A stretch of DNA of 64,000 nt from an uncultured Schlesneria sp. (lineage in GTDB: Bacteria; Planctomycetota; Planctomycetia; Planctomycetales; Planctomycetaceae). Below, one piece after another: positions 56,015 through 64,000 of the stretch. The translations under genes and the position numbers were made by a program. How positions within the stretch are numbered: position 1 is the first letter of the stretch; the number at the start of each line of letters is the position of its first letter. The stretch is from the NCBI GenBank assembly GCA_903871875.1, contig CAIQIR010000055.1:17247-81246 (forward strand), read 5' to 3'. The notes beneath the pieces are model-generated. The model saw only the letters and a program-made list of their open reading frames with translations, ran no database searches and had not been told where the DNA came from.

Positions 56015-58441
56015 TCATCCATGCAATGCGGACGCCTGAAAGCGATCGGAATGAGGCAACGATTCATCTACTGCGGGTGCGTTTGTGTCCTGCAAATCGG
56101 GGATCGAGGCGGGCTGCAGCAAACGATTCAACAGACCGATGCAAAGCAGCGACAGCAGACACAGGAGCGCCGGTTGGTAGCGCAATGCATCGTCTTCCCA
56201 GCGGAAGAAGAAATTCCAGGCTGAGCCGGTCGGAACGAATTTGCCAAATCGGTCGTGCAAAATCCCCAGCAAATTATATCCGAAGTGAAATACGATCCCC
56301 GGAAAGAGACTGCGGTTTCGCACGCACATCGCTCCCAGGACAAAACCCAGCAGCGTCGCATTGAACACCTGATGAGGAATCATGTGAATGATTCCAAAGG
56401 CACAACTCGAGAGGATGACGGCGACTCCCACGCGACCTAATCGGCGAAAGCCAGCTAACAGAAATCCACGAAATGCAATCTCTTCGCAAATCGCAGGTGT
56501 CACGGCGAAGGCCAGAATGACCAGCAACACATTCGCGTTCTTTAAATGTTTCATCAGCTCCGCCATGCCGGGCGGCGGCGGCGGAAAGAACCATTGAAGA
56601 CTCACAACCAGTTCCGTGGTCAGCGGGTGGAGTGTGAACGGCAGCAGCGCCGCGAGCAGCAAACGACGAAACCCCGGCCATCGCAGCGAGAATGTTCGCC
56701 GCAGACTGGTCGTGAGAATGACGCCCATCATCAGTGCGGGCGTCGCAATCAGGGCGATCTGTTGAATTATCAGCAGTCGGATCTGGAACAGACCCTGATC
56801 CTCTTGTGCCGTATTCTGGATGGCAGTTTGGAACGACTTCCACGAGACAAACTGCAGCAACATGATCAGCAGGAAACAAAAGCCTGCTTCGGAAAATGTC
56901 GGCACAGGCTCTTTGTCACGGAGTAAATGCTTGATCCAAAGTCGCAGGTCGAATCGTTCGGCTTCTCGAAACAGGACTTCTTCGCTGCCGAACTGTTCAA
57001 TGGCCCACCACAGTGCCAACAAGCTGTAACCAATTGAAGTCAAGAGGACCGGGATGGCATACAGGTACATCTCAGTCCCCGGCCCGTTCGCCTTCAACAA
57101 ACCTTTCAACAACAAGCCAGGACCGATGACGGGCATCACACTGTAGAACGGTTGCATCTCTGTCGCAGGCGACAAACAGAACATCGTCAGACCGAGAGTA
57201 ACCATTAATAGCGGAGTCAGGTAGTACTGGCCTTCTTTGCTGCTTTTGGCAAACGTGGCTATCGCCAGACATAAGGCACTGAACAGCGTCGCCAATGGCA
57301 ACAGGATAACAATGACCCAAATCAACGCCGAGACCGGTGGGAGTGCGAGGTCACCTAGTCGCGACGAAACCCCTCCCATCGCCAGCGAGGCCATGTACTT
57401 GCCGGTCATACCGACACTGAGCAAATTCAAGAGCGCCGTTGAAGCGCTGAAAACGAAGACCGTTAGAAACTTGCCGAGAACAATTTCGGTTCGAGTCGCG
57501 GGGCAAATCAGCAGCGTCTCCATGGTACCGCGTTCTTTCTCGCCAGCACACAGGTCGACAGCCGGATAAAACGCCCCCGTCAGAGCCATGATGACCAGTA
57601 ACGCCGGAAACATTTTCGACCAGACATTCGCCGAGACCTGCTCTTGTTCTGCAAGGTCGATCTCCGCAGGCATCACAGGCTCGGTCAGCGTTTCAGGTAA
57701 CTGACTTTCGTGAAGCTGACTTTTCAGAATCGATCGTTCCCAGGCTTGCAGCACATCATGGACACGTCGATGGGCGATGACCGATTTTTCATCAGCACTG
57801 TTTTGGAGAATGACCGGTCGCGCATAGTCAAACTGCACCGTCGTTGCCACATCGCGTTCGGCCAGTTCTTTTTGTCGTTGAGCGAGATTTCGAGCGAAAT
57901 CAGCAGGAATATAAATCAGAACCTGAATGCCACTGCGATCGAATAGCGATGTCAAGCGGGTGTTGAGGTTCTGAAGAGCCGTCTCCAGCGTGGCAGTCTC
58001 GGCCGGCTGCCTTTGTGCTCGTGCGGCATCCAGATCGGTCTCGATCTTTCGCCGCTCCCGGATGCGCTCGCAAATTTGTTTGGCGTTGGCCAGCATCTGC
58101 TCGTCTGCTGCATTCTGTTCTTTCGATTCCGGTGGTAGCGTTGTCGCCGTGTCGTCCAAATCCGTGACGACCCTCAACTTGTCGGCATCGGCGGATGAAT
58201 GAAACCAGCGACTGGCAAATCGACGGCCTTCGACCAACGGCAGCGCGGGCAGATCGGCGGCTCCCAAAATCACCACCGATCGCGGTTGTTCCGAAAATAA
58301 GACGGTCATTTGCACCATGCCAATCCCCAACAGGGGATACAGCAAAATCGGCAACACCGCGACCATGAACAGCGTACGTCGATCTCGTAATTGATCGAGC
58401 ACTTCGCGTTGAAAAATCAGGATCACGTTTCGCCAGTTCAT
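56015..58441 (-). CDS. ABC-2 permease fused to CPBP intramembrane protease (NatB-like)
   Basis: About 808 residues. The first 530 residues are an ABC-2 exporter half: membrane helix (TLFMVAVLPILLYPLLGIGMVQ), a large extracytoplasmic part with a coiled-coil-like stretch (QICERIRERRKIETDLDAARAQ) and a block of helices near 290-480 (LFSALCLAIATFA). The C-terminal 250 residues carry a CPBP (Abi) protease: AICEEIAFRGFLLAGFRRLG and FGIIHMIPHQVFNATLLGFVLG with EExxxR and HxxxN motifs. The fusion is found in NatB-type Na+ exporters of planctomycetes. Paired with the ATPase just upstream. Confidence 0.88.
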   Translation of the reverse strand: MNWRNVILIFQREVLDQLRDRRTLFMVAVLPILLYPLLGIGMVQMTVLFSEQPRSVVILGAADLPALPLVEGRRFASRWFHSSADADKLRVVTDLDDTATTLPPESKEQNAADEQMLANAKQICERIRERRKIETDLDAARAQRQPAETATLETALQNLNTRLTSLFDRSGIQVLIYIPADFARNLAQRQKELAERDVATTVQFDYARPVILQNSADEKSVIAHRRVHDVLQAWERSILKSQLHESQLPETLTEPVMPAEIDLAEQEQVSANVWSKMFPALLVIMALTGAFYPAVDLCAGEKERGTMETLLICPATRTEIVLGKFLTVFVFSASTALLNLLSVGMTGKYMASLAMGGVSSRLGDLALPPVSALIWVIVILLPLATLFSALCLAIATFAKSSKEGQYYLTPLLMVTLGLTMFCLSPATEMQPFYSVMPVIGPGLLLKGLLKANGPGTEMYLYAIPVLLTSIGYSLLALWWAIEQFGSEEVLFREAERFDLRLWIKHLLRDKEPVPTFSEAGFCFLLIMLLQFVSWKSFQTAIQNTAQEDQGLFQIRLLIIQQIALIATPALMMGVILTTSLRRTFSLRWPGFRRLLLAALLPFTLHPLTTELVVSLQWFFPPPPPGMAELMKHLKNANVLLVILAFAVTPAICEEIAFRGFLLAGFRRLGRVGVAVILSSCAFGIIHMIPHQVFNATLLGFVLGAMCVRNRSLFPGIVFHFGYNLLGILHDRFGKFVPTGSAWNFFFRWEDDALRYQPALLCLLSLLCIGLLNRLLQPASIPDLQDTNAPAVDESLPHSDRFQASALHG

Positions 58442-58483
58442 GAACCACACATTCCTGGTTGTTGGGGGAGCGCGATGGAGGGA

Positions 58484-59260
58484 TTACGAGACCAGGTTCG
58501 CCGCCAAACCTTCTTCGTGGCGGTCGATCAGCTTAAAGAATAATTCCTCCATGTCGGGTTCGCTGTATTGATCGGCGAGTTCCTGCACGGATCCGATGGC
58601 GAGAATCTGACCGCGATAGATGATCGCAATCCGGTGGCACAGTTTTTCCACTTCACGCATGATATGCGTCGAATAGATAATGCACTTTCCCTGGTCCTGA
58701 AGCGTTTTGACTTCATCGATCACTTTACGCGCCACCAGCACATCCAGCCCCGACGTCGGTTCGTCAAAGATCAACACTGGCGGGTCGTGGATGATTGTTC
58801 TGGCAATCGAGACCTTCTGCCGCATCCCGGTCGACATCTTTGAACCGAGGACGTCGCGAAATTTTGTGATCTGCAACCGTTCAAACAGCAGCGAGATCCG
58901 TTCTTGAAGTGCGGCCTCGGGAATGCCGTAAAGGCGGCCAAAGTGCTCAACCATTTCACCGGCGGTCATCCGATCGTAAATACCGGTATTGTTAGAGAGA
59001 AAGCCGATCCGCGCCCGAACCTCTTCGGGATGGGTCGCCACGTCGTATCCCGCAACGATCGCGCTACCGCTGGTGGGCTTCAGCACGGTACTCAGAATTC
59101 GTAAGCAAGTCGTCTTACCCGCTCCATTGGGCCCCAGCAATCCAAGAATCTCACCCGGTTGCACTTCAAAACTGACGCGATCCAACGCAGTGAACGCACC
59201 CGTCCGAAGATCGGCAAACCGCTTCGTTAGACGATGGACCGTGATCATGGAAGATTTCAT
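58484..59260 (-). CDS. ABC transporter ATPase (NatA-like)
   Basis: About 258 residues. Walker [15 protein letters not shown] near residue 44, signature [13 protein letters not shown], Walker [13 protein letters not shown] and the switch His in YSTHI. The signature is the MSTGMRQK form typical of NatA and other export ATPases. It precedes the permease-CPBP fusion by about 35 bases and forms its exporter. Several ATG codons occur near the start; 59260 is a best guess. Confidence 0.92.
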   Translation of the reverse strand: MKSSMITVHRLTKRFADLRTGAFTALDRVSFEVQPGEILGLLGPNGAGKTTCLRILSTVLKPTSGSAIVAGYDVATHPEEVRARIGFLSNNTGIYDRMTAGEMVEHFGRLYGIPEAALQERISLLFERLQITKFRDVLGSKMSTGMRQKVSIARTIIHDPPVLIFDEPTSGLDVLVARKVIDEVKTLQDQGKCIIYSTHIMREVEKLCHRIAIIYRGQILAIGSVQELADQYSEPDMEELFFKLIDRHEEGLAANLVS

Positions 59261-59311
59261 CAGAGGGAGTGAAGAATCGAACCTGCCGACGTCCCAATAG
59301 GCCATCGACAA

Positions 59312-59687
59312 GCATTATTCCGCGAACTGACACCGAGGAATCAGCTGGGAAAGCCGCGTCCTCGTTTCTTGGGGCGATGCAAGTTCCCACGAAACGAATA
59401 ATTCGGATCGGTCCCTCATTATTTGTGTCGCATCAACGCTCCGTCCAAGTATACCATCGAACAACGGTCGTGGTCGTAGGACACCACAGAAATGTGGATT
59501 TCACAGTGGCCAAGAGATTTGCGTCAACGATCTGGCTTTCAGGCTCCGACAAAATTGGTCTACCGCGAATTTTCGCTAAGAATCGCGAGTAGAACCCGAA
59601 GAGTATTCGTATCGATTGGCCCAATCCGTAAACTCCGTACAATCCCATCAGCGGTTGGCGGTGAAAGCCACTGACAGGAGTTCCCCC
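59312..59687. other. Divergent region natA / SHOCT gene
   Basis: About 375 bases between divergent starts. Holds AGGAG just upstream of the SHOCT gene start at its right end. No terminator, repeat or convincing frame otherwise. Confidence 0.4.
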
Positions 59688-60248
59688 ATGGGAATCGCAG
59701 ACGAATTAGAAAAACTGGAACAACTTCGCTTGCAAGGAGCGCTGACCAGCGAAGAATTCGCTCTAGCGAAAACACAGCTGTTGGCCCCCCCCCGGCTGCC
59801 AATCAATGCGGAAGCGGCTTCTTTCCTCGAAGACCAATTGACCGAAGTTCGCTATCAGAACGAATTGGCTCGAATCGATCGGGAATGGGAGATTGAACGT
59901 CGACAGTATGAAATCGTGGGACGCTATGGAAGAGTGTTCACTCCCACGATTGGCCTCGGCGTCGCCGCAGCGTTTGGCGGAGGGATTTTCGGCCTGCTTT
60001 GGACGGGTATGGCAATCGTAATCATCGCGGCATCCAGCAGTTTCGCCTTCGACACGAGCCTATTCCCCATTTTCAAAATCGCGTTCCCTTTGATCGGCAT
60101 CCTGTTCACGATGTTGTCGATTGGCCGAGGACTCTACTTCTGCTTGTTGGCCCAGAACTACAATGTGGCCCTGCAAGCATACAAACGGCGGCACGAGAAA
60201 GTGACGTCATCCCACAACCGCGATTTCCCCTCCAAAGGCGATCTTTGA
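59688..60248 (+). CDS. SHOCT-domain membrane protein
   Basis: 186 residues. ATG at 59688 with AGGAG. The first 30 residues, IADELEKLEQLRLQGALTSEEFALAKTQLL, are a SHOCT motif, a short helical unit common in membrane and stress proteins. Residues of about 50 to 85 form a charged helix, then two or three membrane helices (IGLGVAAAFGGGIFGLLWTGMAIVIIAASSS; FPLIGILFTMLSIGRGLYFCLL). The end is basic. Function unknown; probably oligomerises through the SHOCT unit. Upstream of lepA on the same strand. Confidence 0.75.
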   Translation: MGIADELEKLEQLRLQGALTSEEFALAKTQLLAPPRLPINAEAASFLEDQLTEVRYQNELARIDREWEIERRQYEIVGRYGRVFTPTIGLGVAAAFGGGIFGLLWTGMAIVIIAASSSFAFDTSLFPIFKIAFPLIGILFTMLSIGRGLYFCLLAQNYNVALQAYKRRHEKVTSSHNRDFPSKGDL

Positions 60249-60305
60249 GCCTCTATTTCGAGTTTGCAGGTTTCCCTATAGAATTGTGTGGCTCGGCTGT
60301 GATTC

Positions 60306-60345
60306 ATTGGTTCCGAGGCCAATCCTGTCGAGCGTCATTGGCCTC
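60306..60345 (+). promoter_or_regulatory. Two overlapping, mutually exclusive hairpins before lepA
   Basis: ATTGG (60306-60310) can pair with CCAAT (60319-60323), but the same CCAAT is also part of GAGGCCAAT (60315-60323), which pairs perfectly with ATTGGCCTC (60337-60345). A run of six T follows at some distance, and the lepA start is 26 bases past the second stem. It reads like a simple switch. Confidence 0.5.
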
Positions 60346-60371
60346 AACTTCCTCCTGTTTTTTGATCGCCC

Positions 60372-62177
60372 ATGTTTGATCAGCGGTTCATTCGTAATTT
60401 TTCGATTATTGCCCATATCGATCACGGCAAAAGCACACTCGCAGATCAGTTACTGCTGAAAAGCGGCGCGATCACACAGCGCGAATTCCGCGAACAGATT
60501 CTGGATGATTTGGCCGTTGAGCGTGAGCGCGGTATCACGGTCAAAGCCCGCGCTGTCGCCATCAACTACACACAGGATGGCCAGGAATACGAGTTGAATC
60601 TGATCGACACGCCTGGTCACGTCGATTTCCATTATGAAGTTTCACGCAGTCTGGCCGCTTGCGAAGGAGCTTTGCTACTGGTCGATGCGTTTCAAGGTGT
60701 CCAGGCACAAACGGTTGCGAACGCCTACGCCGCGATCGAATCGAATCTGGAAATCATTCCAGTCCTGAACAAGATCGACCTGCCAATTACTCGCGTTGAC
60801 GAAGTGCTCGAAGAAATTGAAACGGTCGTCGGGTTGGATACCGAGGGTTGCCTGCGCGTCAGTGGCAAAGCCGGAATCGGGATCGAAAGTGTTTTTGAAG
60901 CGATCATCAGGCGGATTCCTGCACCGGGAGGCCGGCCGACGGATTCACTCCGAGCGCTCGTCTTCGACAGCAAGTACGATCACTATCGCGGCGTGGTGAC
61001 CTATGTCCGAATCAAAGAAGGCTCGATTCGAAAAGGTCAGAAGGTCTACTTCATGAAGGCAGGTACCGCCCATGAAGTGCTGGAACTCGGACAGTTCCGT
61101 CCGAATATGGTCCCTTGCCAAGACCTCGGCCCAGGCCAAGTCGGCTACATCGTGACGGGCATCAAGGTGCTGGGAAACGTCCACGTGGGCGATACCGTCA
61201 CCGACTTCCATAATCGGACGCCGACTCCACTACCCGGTTACGAGATTCCCCAACAGATGGTGTTCTGTGGGATGTACCCGATTGATGCCACCGACTTCGA
61301 ACGGCTACGCGAAGAACTTCAAAAGATGAGTCTTAACGACGCCAGCTTCTCGTTCGCGCCGGATACGTCAGAAGCACTGGGATTTGGCTTCCGTTGCGGT
61401 TTTCTCGGCATGCTGCATATGGAAATCATCCAACAACGGCTGGAGCAAGAAGCCGACGTTGATTTGATTCAGACGGCCCCGAACGTCACGTACCAATTGA
61501 AGCTCCGCAGTGGCGAAACAGTACTGATTGACAATCCCCAGCAAGTCCCTGACACGGGACAGATTGAAGAATTCGGGGAACCAATCGCCAAAGTCGTGTT
61601 CATCCTTCCCTCGGATCGAATCGGCCCAATCATGCAGTTGTGCGCCGATCGGCGGGGGGTCTACAAGACGACAGAGTTTCTGGGTCCCCATCGCGCCCAG
61701 GTGATTTACGAATTGCCGCTGGCCGAAATCGTCTTCGACATGTACGACAAGCTGAAAAGCATCACTGCCGGTTACGGTACGATGAACTATGAAGTGATCG
61801 GCTATCGCCCCGCTGATCTGGTGAAAATGGACATCCTCGTGAAAGGTGAAAAAGTCGATGCGCTCGCTTGTATCGTTCATCGAGCCCAAGCGGAACGTCG
61901 TGGACGTGCACTGTGCAAAAAGCTGAAAGAAGAAATCTCACGCCATCAATTTGAGATTCCCATTCAAGCGGCTCTCAGTGCTCGTATCATCGCTCGCGAA
62001 ACGATCTCGGCAGTTCGTAAGGACGTGACGGCCAAATGCTACGGCGGCGATATCAGCCGCAAACGCAAATTGCTGGAAAAGCAAAAAGAAGGCAAGAAGC
62101 GAATGAAGCAATTCGGCCAGGTCGAAATTCCGCAAAAGGCATTTCTTTCGGTCCTCGATGCCCAAAAGGACGAATGA
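60372..62177 (+). CDS. lepA: Translation elongation factor 4 (LepA)
   Basis: 601 residues, the standard length. GTPase motifs are clear: IAHIDHGKSTLADQLL, ERERGITVKARAV, LIDTPGHVDFHYEVSR and LNKIDLP. The C-terminal LepA-specific half is intact to the end (SISRKRKLLEKQKEGKKRMKQFGQVEIPQKAFLSVL type). LepA acts on stalled or mis-translocated ribosomes at the membrane or in the cytosol. Initiates at 60372; no clear ribosome site, so the leader stems may control it. Convergent with the sulfatase remnant. Confidence 0.95.
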   Translation: MFDQRFIRNFSIIAHIDHGKSTLADQLLLKSGAITQREFREQILDDLAVERERGITVKARAVAINYTQDGQEYELNLIDTPGHVDFHYEVSRSLAACEGALLLVDAFQGVQAQTVANAYAAIESNLEIIPVLNKIDLPITRVDEVLEEIETVVGLDTEGCLRVSGKAGIGIESVFEAIIRRIPAPGGRPTDSLRALVFDSKYDHYRGVVTYVRIKEGSIRKGQKVYFMKAGTAHEVLELGQFRPNMVPCQDLGPGQVGYIVTGIKVLGNVHVGDTVTDFHNRTPTPLPGYEIPQQMVFCGMYPIDATDFERLREELQKMSLNDASFSFAPDTSEALGFGFRCGFLGMLHMEIIQQRLEQEADVDLIQTAPNVTYQLKLRSGETVLIDNPQQVPDTGQIEEFGEPIAKVVFILPSDRIGPIMQLCADRRGVYKTTEFLGPHRAQVIYELPLAEIVFDMYDKLKSITAGYGTMNYEVIGYRPADLVKMDILVKGEKVDALACIVHRAQAERRGRALCKKLKEEISRHQFEIPIQAALSARIIARETISAVRKDVTAKCYGGDISRKRKLLEKQKEGKKRMKQFGQVEIPQKAFLSVLDAQKDE

Positions 62178-62302
62178 GTTGTTTTGGGGATACTGTCGGA
62201 GGGCGATCTCGAAAGATGGATCTGCGGTTGAATTTGCAAATCAGCACGGCTGCGCGGGGCACTGTCTGTTCGCCGTTTTTAGGGCTCGATCATCCCGATC
62301 GG

Positions 62303-63520
62303 TCATCTTTTGGCGGAAATTGGGTCGAGCGGTCTAAGTTGCAGGCGATTTTTTGATCGATCGACCAGATAGAGTTGGATACGGCCGGGGCTGGTGGACA
62401 CTGCGGATCGAGGCAGCAGGAATTCAAAGCCTTGTTCACGCGCAGCCAGCCAAAATGATCTGCCCGTGTCTCGGATTACGCCATCCACGGCCACAACAAG
62501 TTCGGCCGGCGTTTCCGGGAGATCACTTGAGCGCAATGTTCCCGTGACAAAGGTCCGAACGAGAATCGCATTGGCCAAATCTTCCTGGGTTAACGAGGGG
62601 TCGAGAGGATTCGATGGAACGAAGGGAACGGTTCGCTGATCAATCTTGAAACTGTCAACAGATCGACCATGCCAATCGGGATGGTGGGCTGCCTGTTGGG
62701 GCAGTTGTTCCAGTTCAACATTTCCGAACAATGCAGATTGACGTTGGACGGCTGAAACACGCTGAGGGACATTCGGTTCGATGACAGTCATCTTATCGCG
62801 AAAGTAAAAGGTCTTTCGCGGACGACGTTTTTCGGACGAAATAGGTATTCCGTCGACTGGCTCCGGAAGCTGAATCCCCAACACTTCGGCGACAGTCGGT
62901 AGAATATCGACCGATTCGACATTCCGATCATCCACACGTCCTTCCATTTGATGAGGGAGCTTGATGAACAACGGCACGCTCAAGATGTCGGGCAAATTGA
63001 CAGCATCCAGCAACCGCCTGGAATGGCCAGCTTGAAACGACACGCCGTGATCGGCCGTAACGATCAACAAACAGCGATCCAATTCTCCGATGGAGCGCAG
63101 TCGGTCAAGAATCTGGCCAATGAACCAGTCGACGTATCCCAGTTGAAGTCGATAGCGATGTTCGTTTCGCAGGACAACCGCCGAGTCATCAGTCCAGTCT
63201 TCACCAATCTCACCACCACCGCCTGCCGGAAATGAAGAAGCGGTCGAATTCGCAAGATATTGTTCACCCGACGGAAAAAAGCACCAGGGAAAATGTGGAA
63301 ACACCGCGTGCATAAAATAGAATCGAGGCTGGTCGGACGATTTCAAACAATCGACGAAGTGCTGCAGTTGGTGCCGTCGGTTTTCCGTGCCGGCATAGTG
63401 AAACAGCCCATGGGTCAGTTCTCGTGTGTCGACAGTCTCGCTATCCAGTATCGATCGCAATCCAAACCACGCTCGTGGAATCGTTGGGAAGCCGAATTTC
63501 AAAGTGTTTACGTAGCTCAA
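62303..63520 (-). pseudogene. Sulfatase/alkaline-phosphatase-like gene, N-terminal half missing
   Basis: The 405-residue frame is only the back half of a sulfatase-like enzyme: FIGQILDRLRSIGELDRCLLIVTADHGVSFQAGH and FYFMHAVFPHFPWCFFPSGEQYL are typical of the alkaline phosphatase superfamily, but the front with the metal-binding Asp and the catalytic Cys/Ser is absent. The frame starts at a TTG overlapping the methyltransferase remnant, and the in-frame upstream codons up to a TGA give no family sequence. A deletion joined to the neighbouring gene is the likely cause. Possibly a dead gene; a trimmed working protein is unlikely. Confidence 0.65.
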
Positions 63521-63803
63521 ACTCCAGACATTCCCGTGAATAGTCCTCGTACTGGTCTCGCTTATTTCTCAATAAAGCTTGGACCATTGCATCTCGCTTT
63601 GAAGGGAATTCCAGCACCAGTTCCGCACCAAAACTGGCTAGCCAATCGATCACATCAGGTAGGGGAATATTGGCCGCCAGCACCAGATGATGAATCAGGC
63701 CCAAGCAAAGAACCAGTTCCGGCCGACCACGATCCTCAAGTCGCTTTCGTTCCAGACCGCGCCAAGCCGGACTGCTCGATTTTCGCAGAACCATGACATT
63801 GAA
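63441..63803 (-). pseudogene. SAM-dependent methyltransferase remnant, C-terminal quarter
   Basis: The 117-codon frame carries the end of a class I methyltransferase of the long (about 450 residue) family: SSPAWRGLERKRLEDRGRPELVLCLGLIHHLVLAANIPL and DYSRECLEFELRKHFEIRLPNDSTSVVWIAID. The glycine-rich SAM motif and the whole N-terminal part are missing; an in-frame TGA is at 63804-63806. It overlaps the sulfatase remnant by 80 bases in another frame. I infer that both come from one decayed module. Confidence 0.6.
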
Positions 63804-63894
63804 TCACTCGACGACTGGGGCGCCCCGATCTGTGTGGCTATGCTGACCCGAAGAAATCACTCGCAAATTTTTAGCTCGCAATTGTAGACATCCG

Positions 63895-64000
63895 ATGACG
63901 TGGCTCTTTTCGTTGTATTGGCTGGGCGTCTTGGCAGTTGCCGGCCCAGTCGTGTTCCATATGTGGCGGCGAACCCCACGCGGTGAACGCCCCTTCTCGA
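63895..64000 (+). CDS. N-terminus of a BatA-type membrane protein (partial)
   Basis: The frame from ATG 63895 to the window edge reads MTWLFSLYWLGVLAVAGPVV followed by FHMWRRTPRGERPFS. This is the N-terminal membrane anchor and RRTPRG motif of the planctomycete BatA/aerotolerance-regulator domain family, different from the BatA at 27852. The rest lies beyond the window. Confidence 0.65.
   Translation, partial: MTWLFSLYWLGVLAVAGPVVFHMWRRTPRGERPFS

Noticed and set aside
63260..63796. A 178-codon + strand frame opposite the methyltransferase and sulfatase remnants
   Set aside because: No family resemblance and it lies antisense to recognisable protein fragments.
1..64000. CRISPR arrays, insertion sequences, prophage or integrase genes
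   Set aside because: No regular spacer-repeat pattern, terminal inverted repeats, transposase or integrase motifs were seen.

Overview
The window most likely comes from a planctomycete chromosome (order Planctomycetales). This is inferred from gene content, not from a marker-gene search. The pointers are: a Bat operon that includes a BatB/BatC fusion, a NPCBM-domain protein and a secreted squalene-cyclase-like repeat protein; a B12-dependent ribonucleotide reductase; an LPS/outer-membrane gene set (lptE, BamD-like lipoprotein, Skp, lpxC, lpxA); SpoVG next to ispE; an ABC-2 permease fused to a CPBP protease; a SHOCT protein; and sulfatase and NHL proteins. Base composition looks moderate, a little above half G+C by eye. 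I found no phage, insertion sequence, CRISPR array, rRNA or tRNA.

Layout, left to right. 1-5 kb: a proline-rich secreted protein with YHS-like domains, then a leftward operon of a secreted lectin-like protein, an atypical Gfo/Idh/MocA oxidoreductase and an SDR dehydrogenase. 5-9 kb: an orphan heavy-metal-type RND pump whose upstream region carries a terminator-like hairpin, and a small TPR protein. 9.5-18 kb: alpha-glucan phosphorylase, a GNAT acetyltransferase, a divergent DnaA, a 0.9-kb gap, an unusual nucleoside hydrolase and a membrane protein. 18-21 kb: recO, a BamD-like lipoprotein and lptE. 21-31.7 kb: a long leftward operon (lipoprotein, terpene-cyclase-like repeat protein, NPCBM protein, BatA, BatB/C, BatD, BatE, aldo/keto reductase). 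31.8-37.3 kb: dus, a DUF374 acyltransferase, an MFS transporter, a flavin reductase and an NHL protein. 37.6-41.6 kb: a very large Pls-type single-module non-ribosomal peptide synthetase with three membrane-tethered hexapeptide-like domains, resembling epsilon-poly-lysine synthetase. 42.5-45.5 kb: nrdJ with a terminator hairpin in its leader.

45.9-50 kb is an outer-membrane/lipid A block: skp, lpxC, lpxA and a Gfo/Idh/MocA oxidoreductase that may be GnnA-like. 50-56 kb is rich in isoprenoid genes (ispH, polyprenyl diphosphate synthase, ispE) and includes spoVG with an inserted four-cysteine zinc-ribbon-like element and an RDD membrane protein. 56-62 kb holds a Nat-type ABC exporter (ATPase plus permease-CPBP fusion), a SHOCT protein and lepA. 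The right edge carries decayed pieces of a methyltransferase and a sulfatase-like gene, then the start of another BatA-type gene.

The strongest candidates for something new are the Pls-like synthetase, the zinc-ribbon SpoVG, the leader hairpins before nrdJ and the RND pump, the DnaA and nucleoside hydrolase with altered active-site residues, and the truncated methyltransferase/sulfatase pair. All domain calls were made by reading the proteins; no database search was possible.
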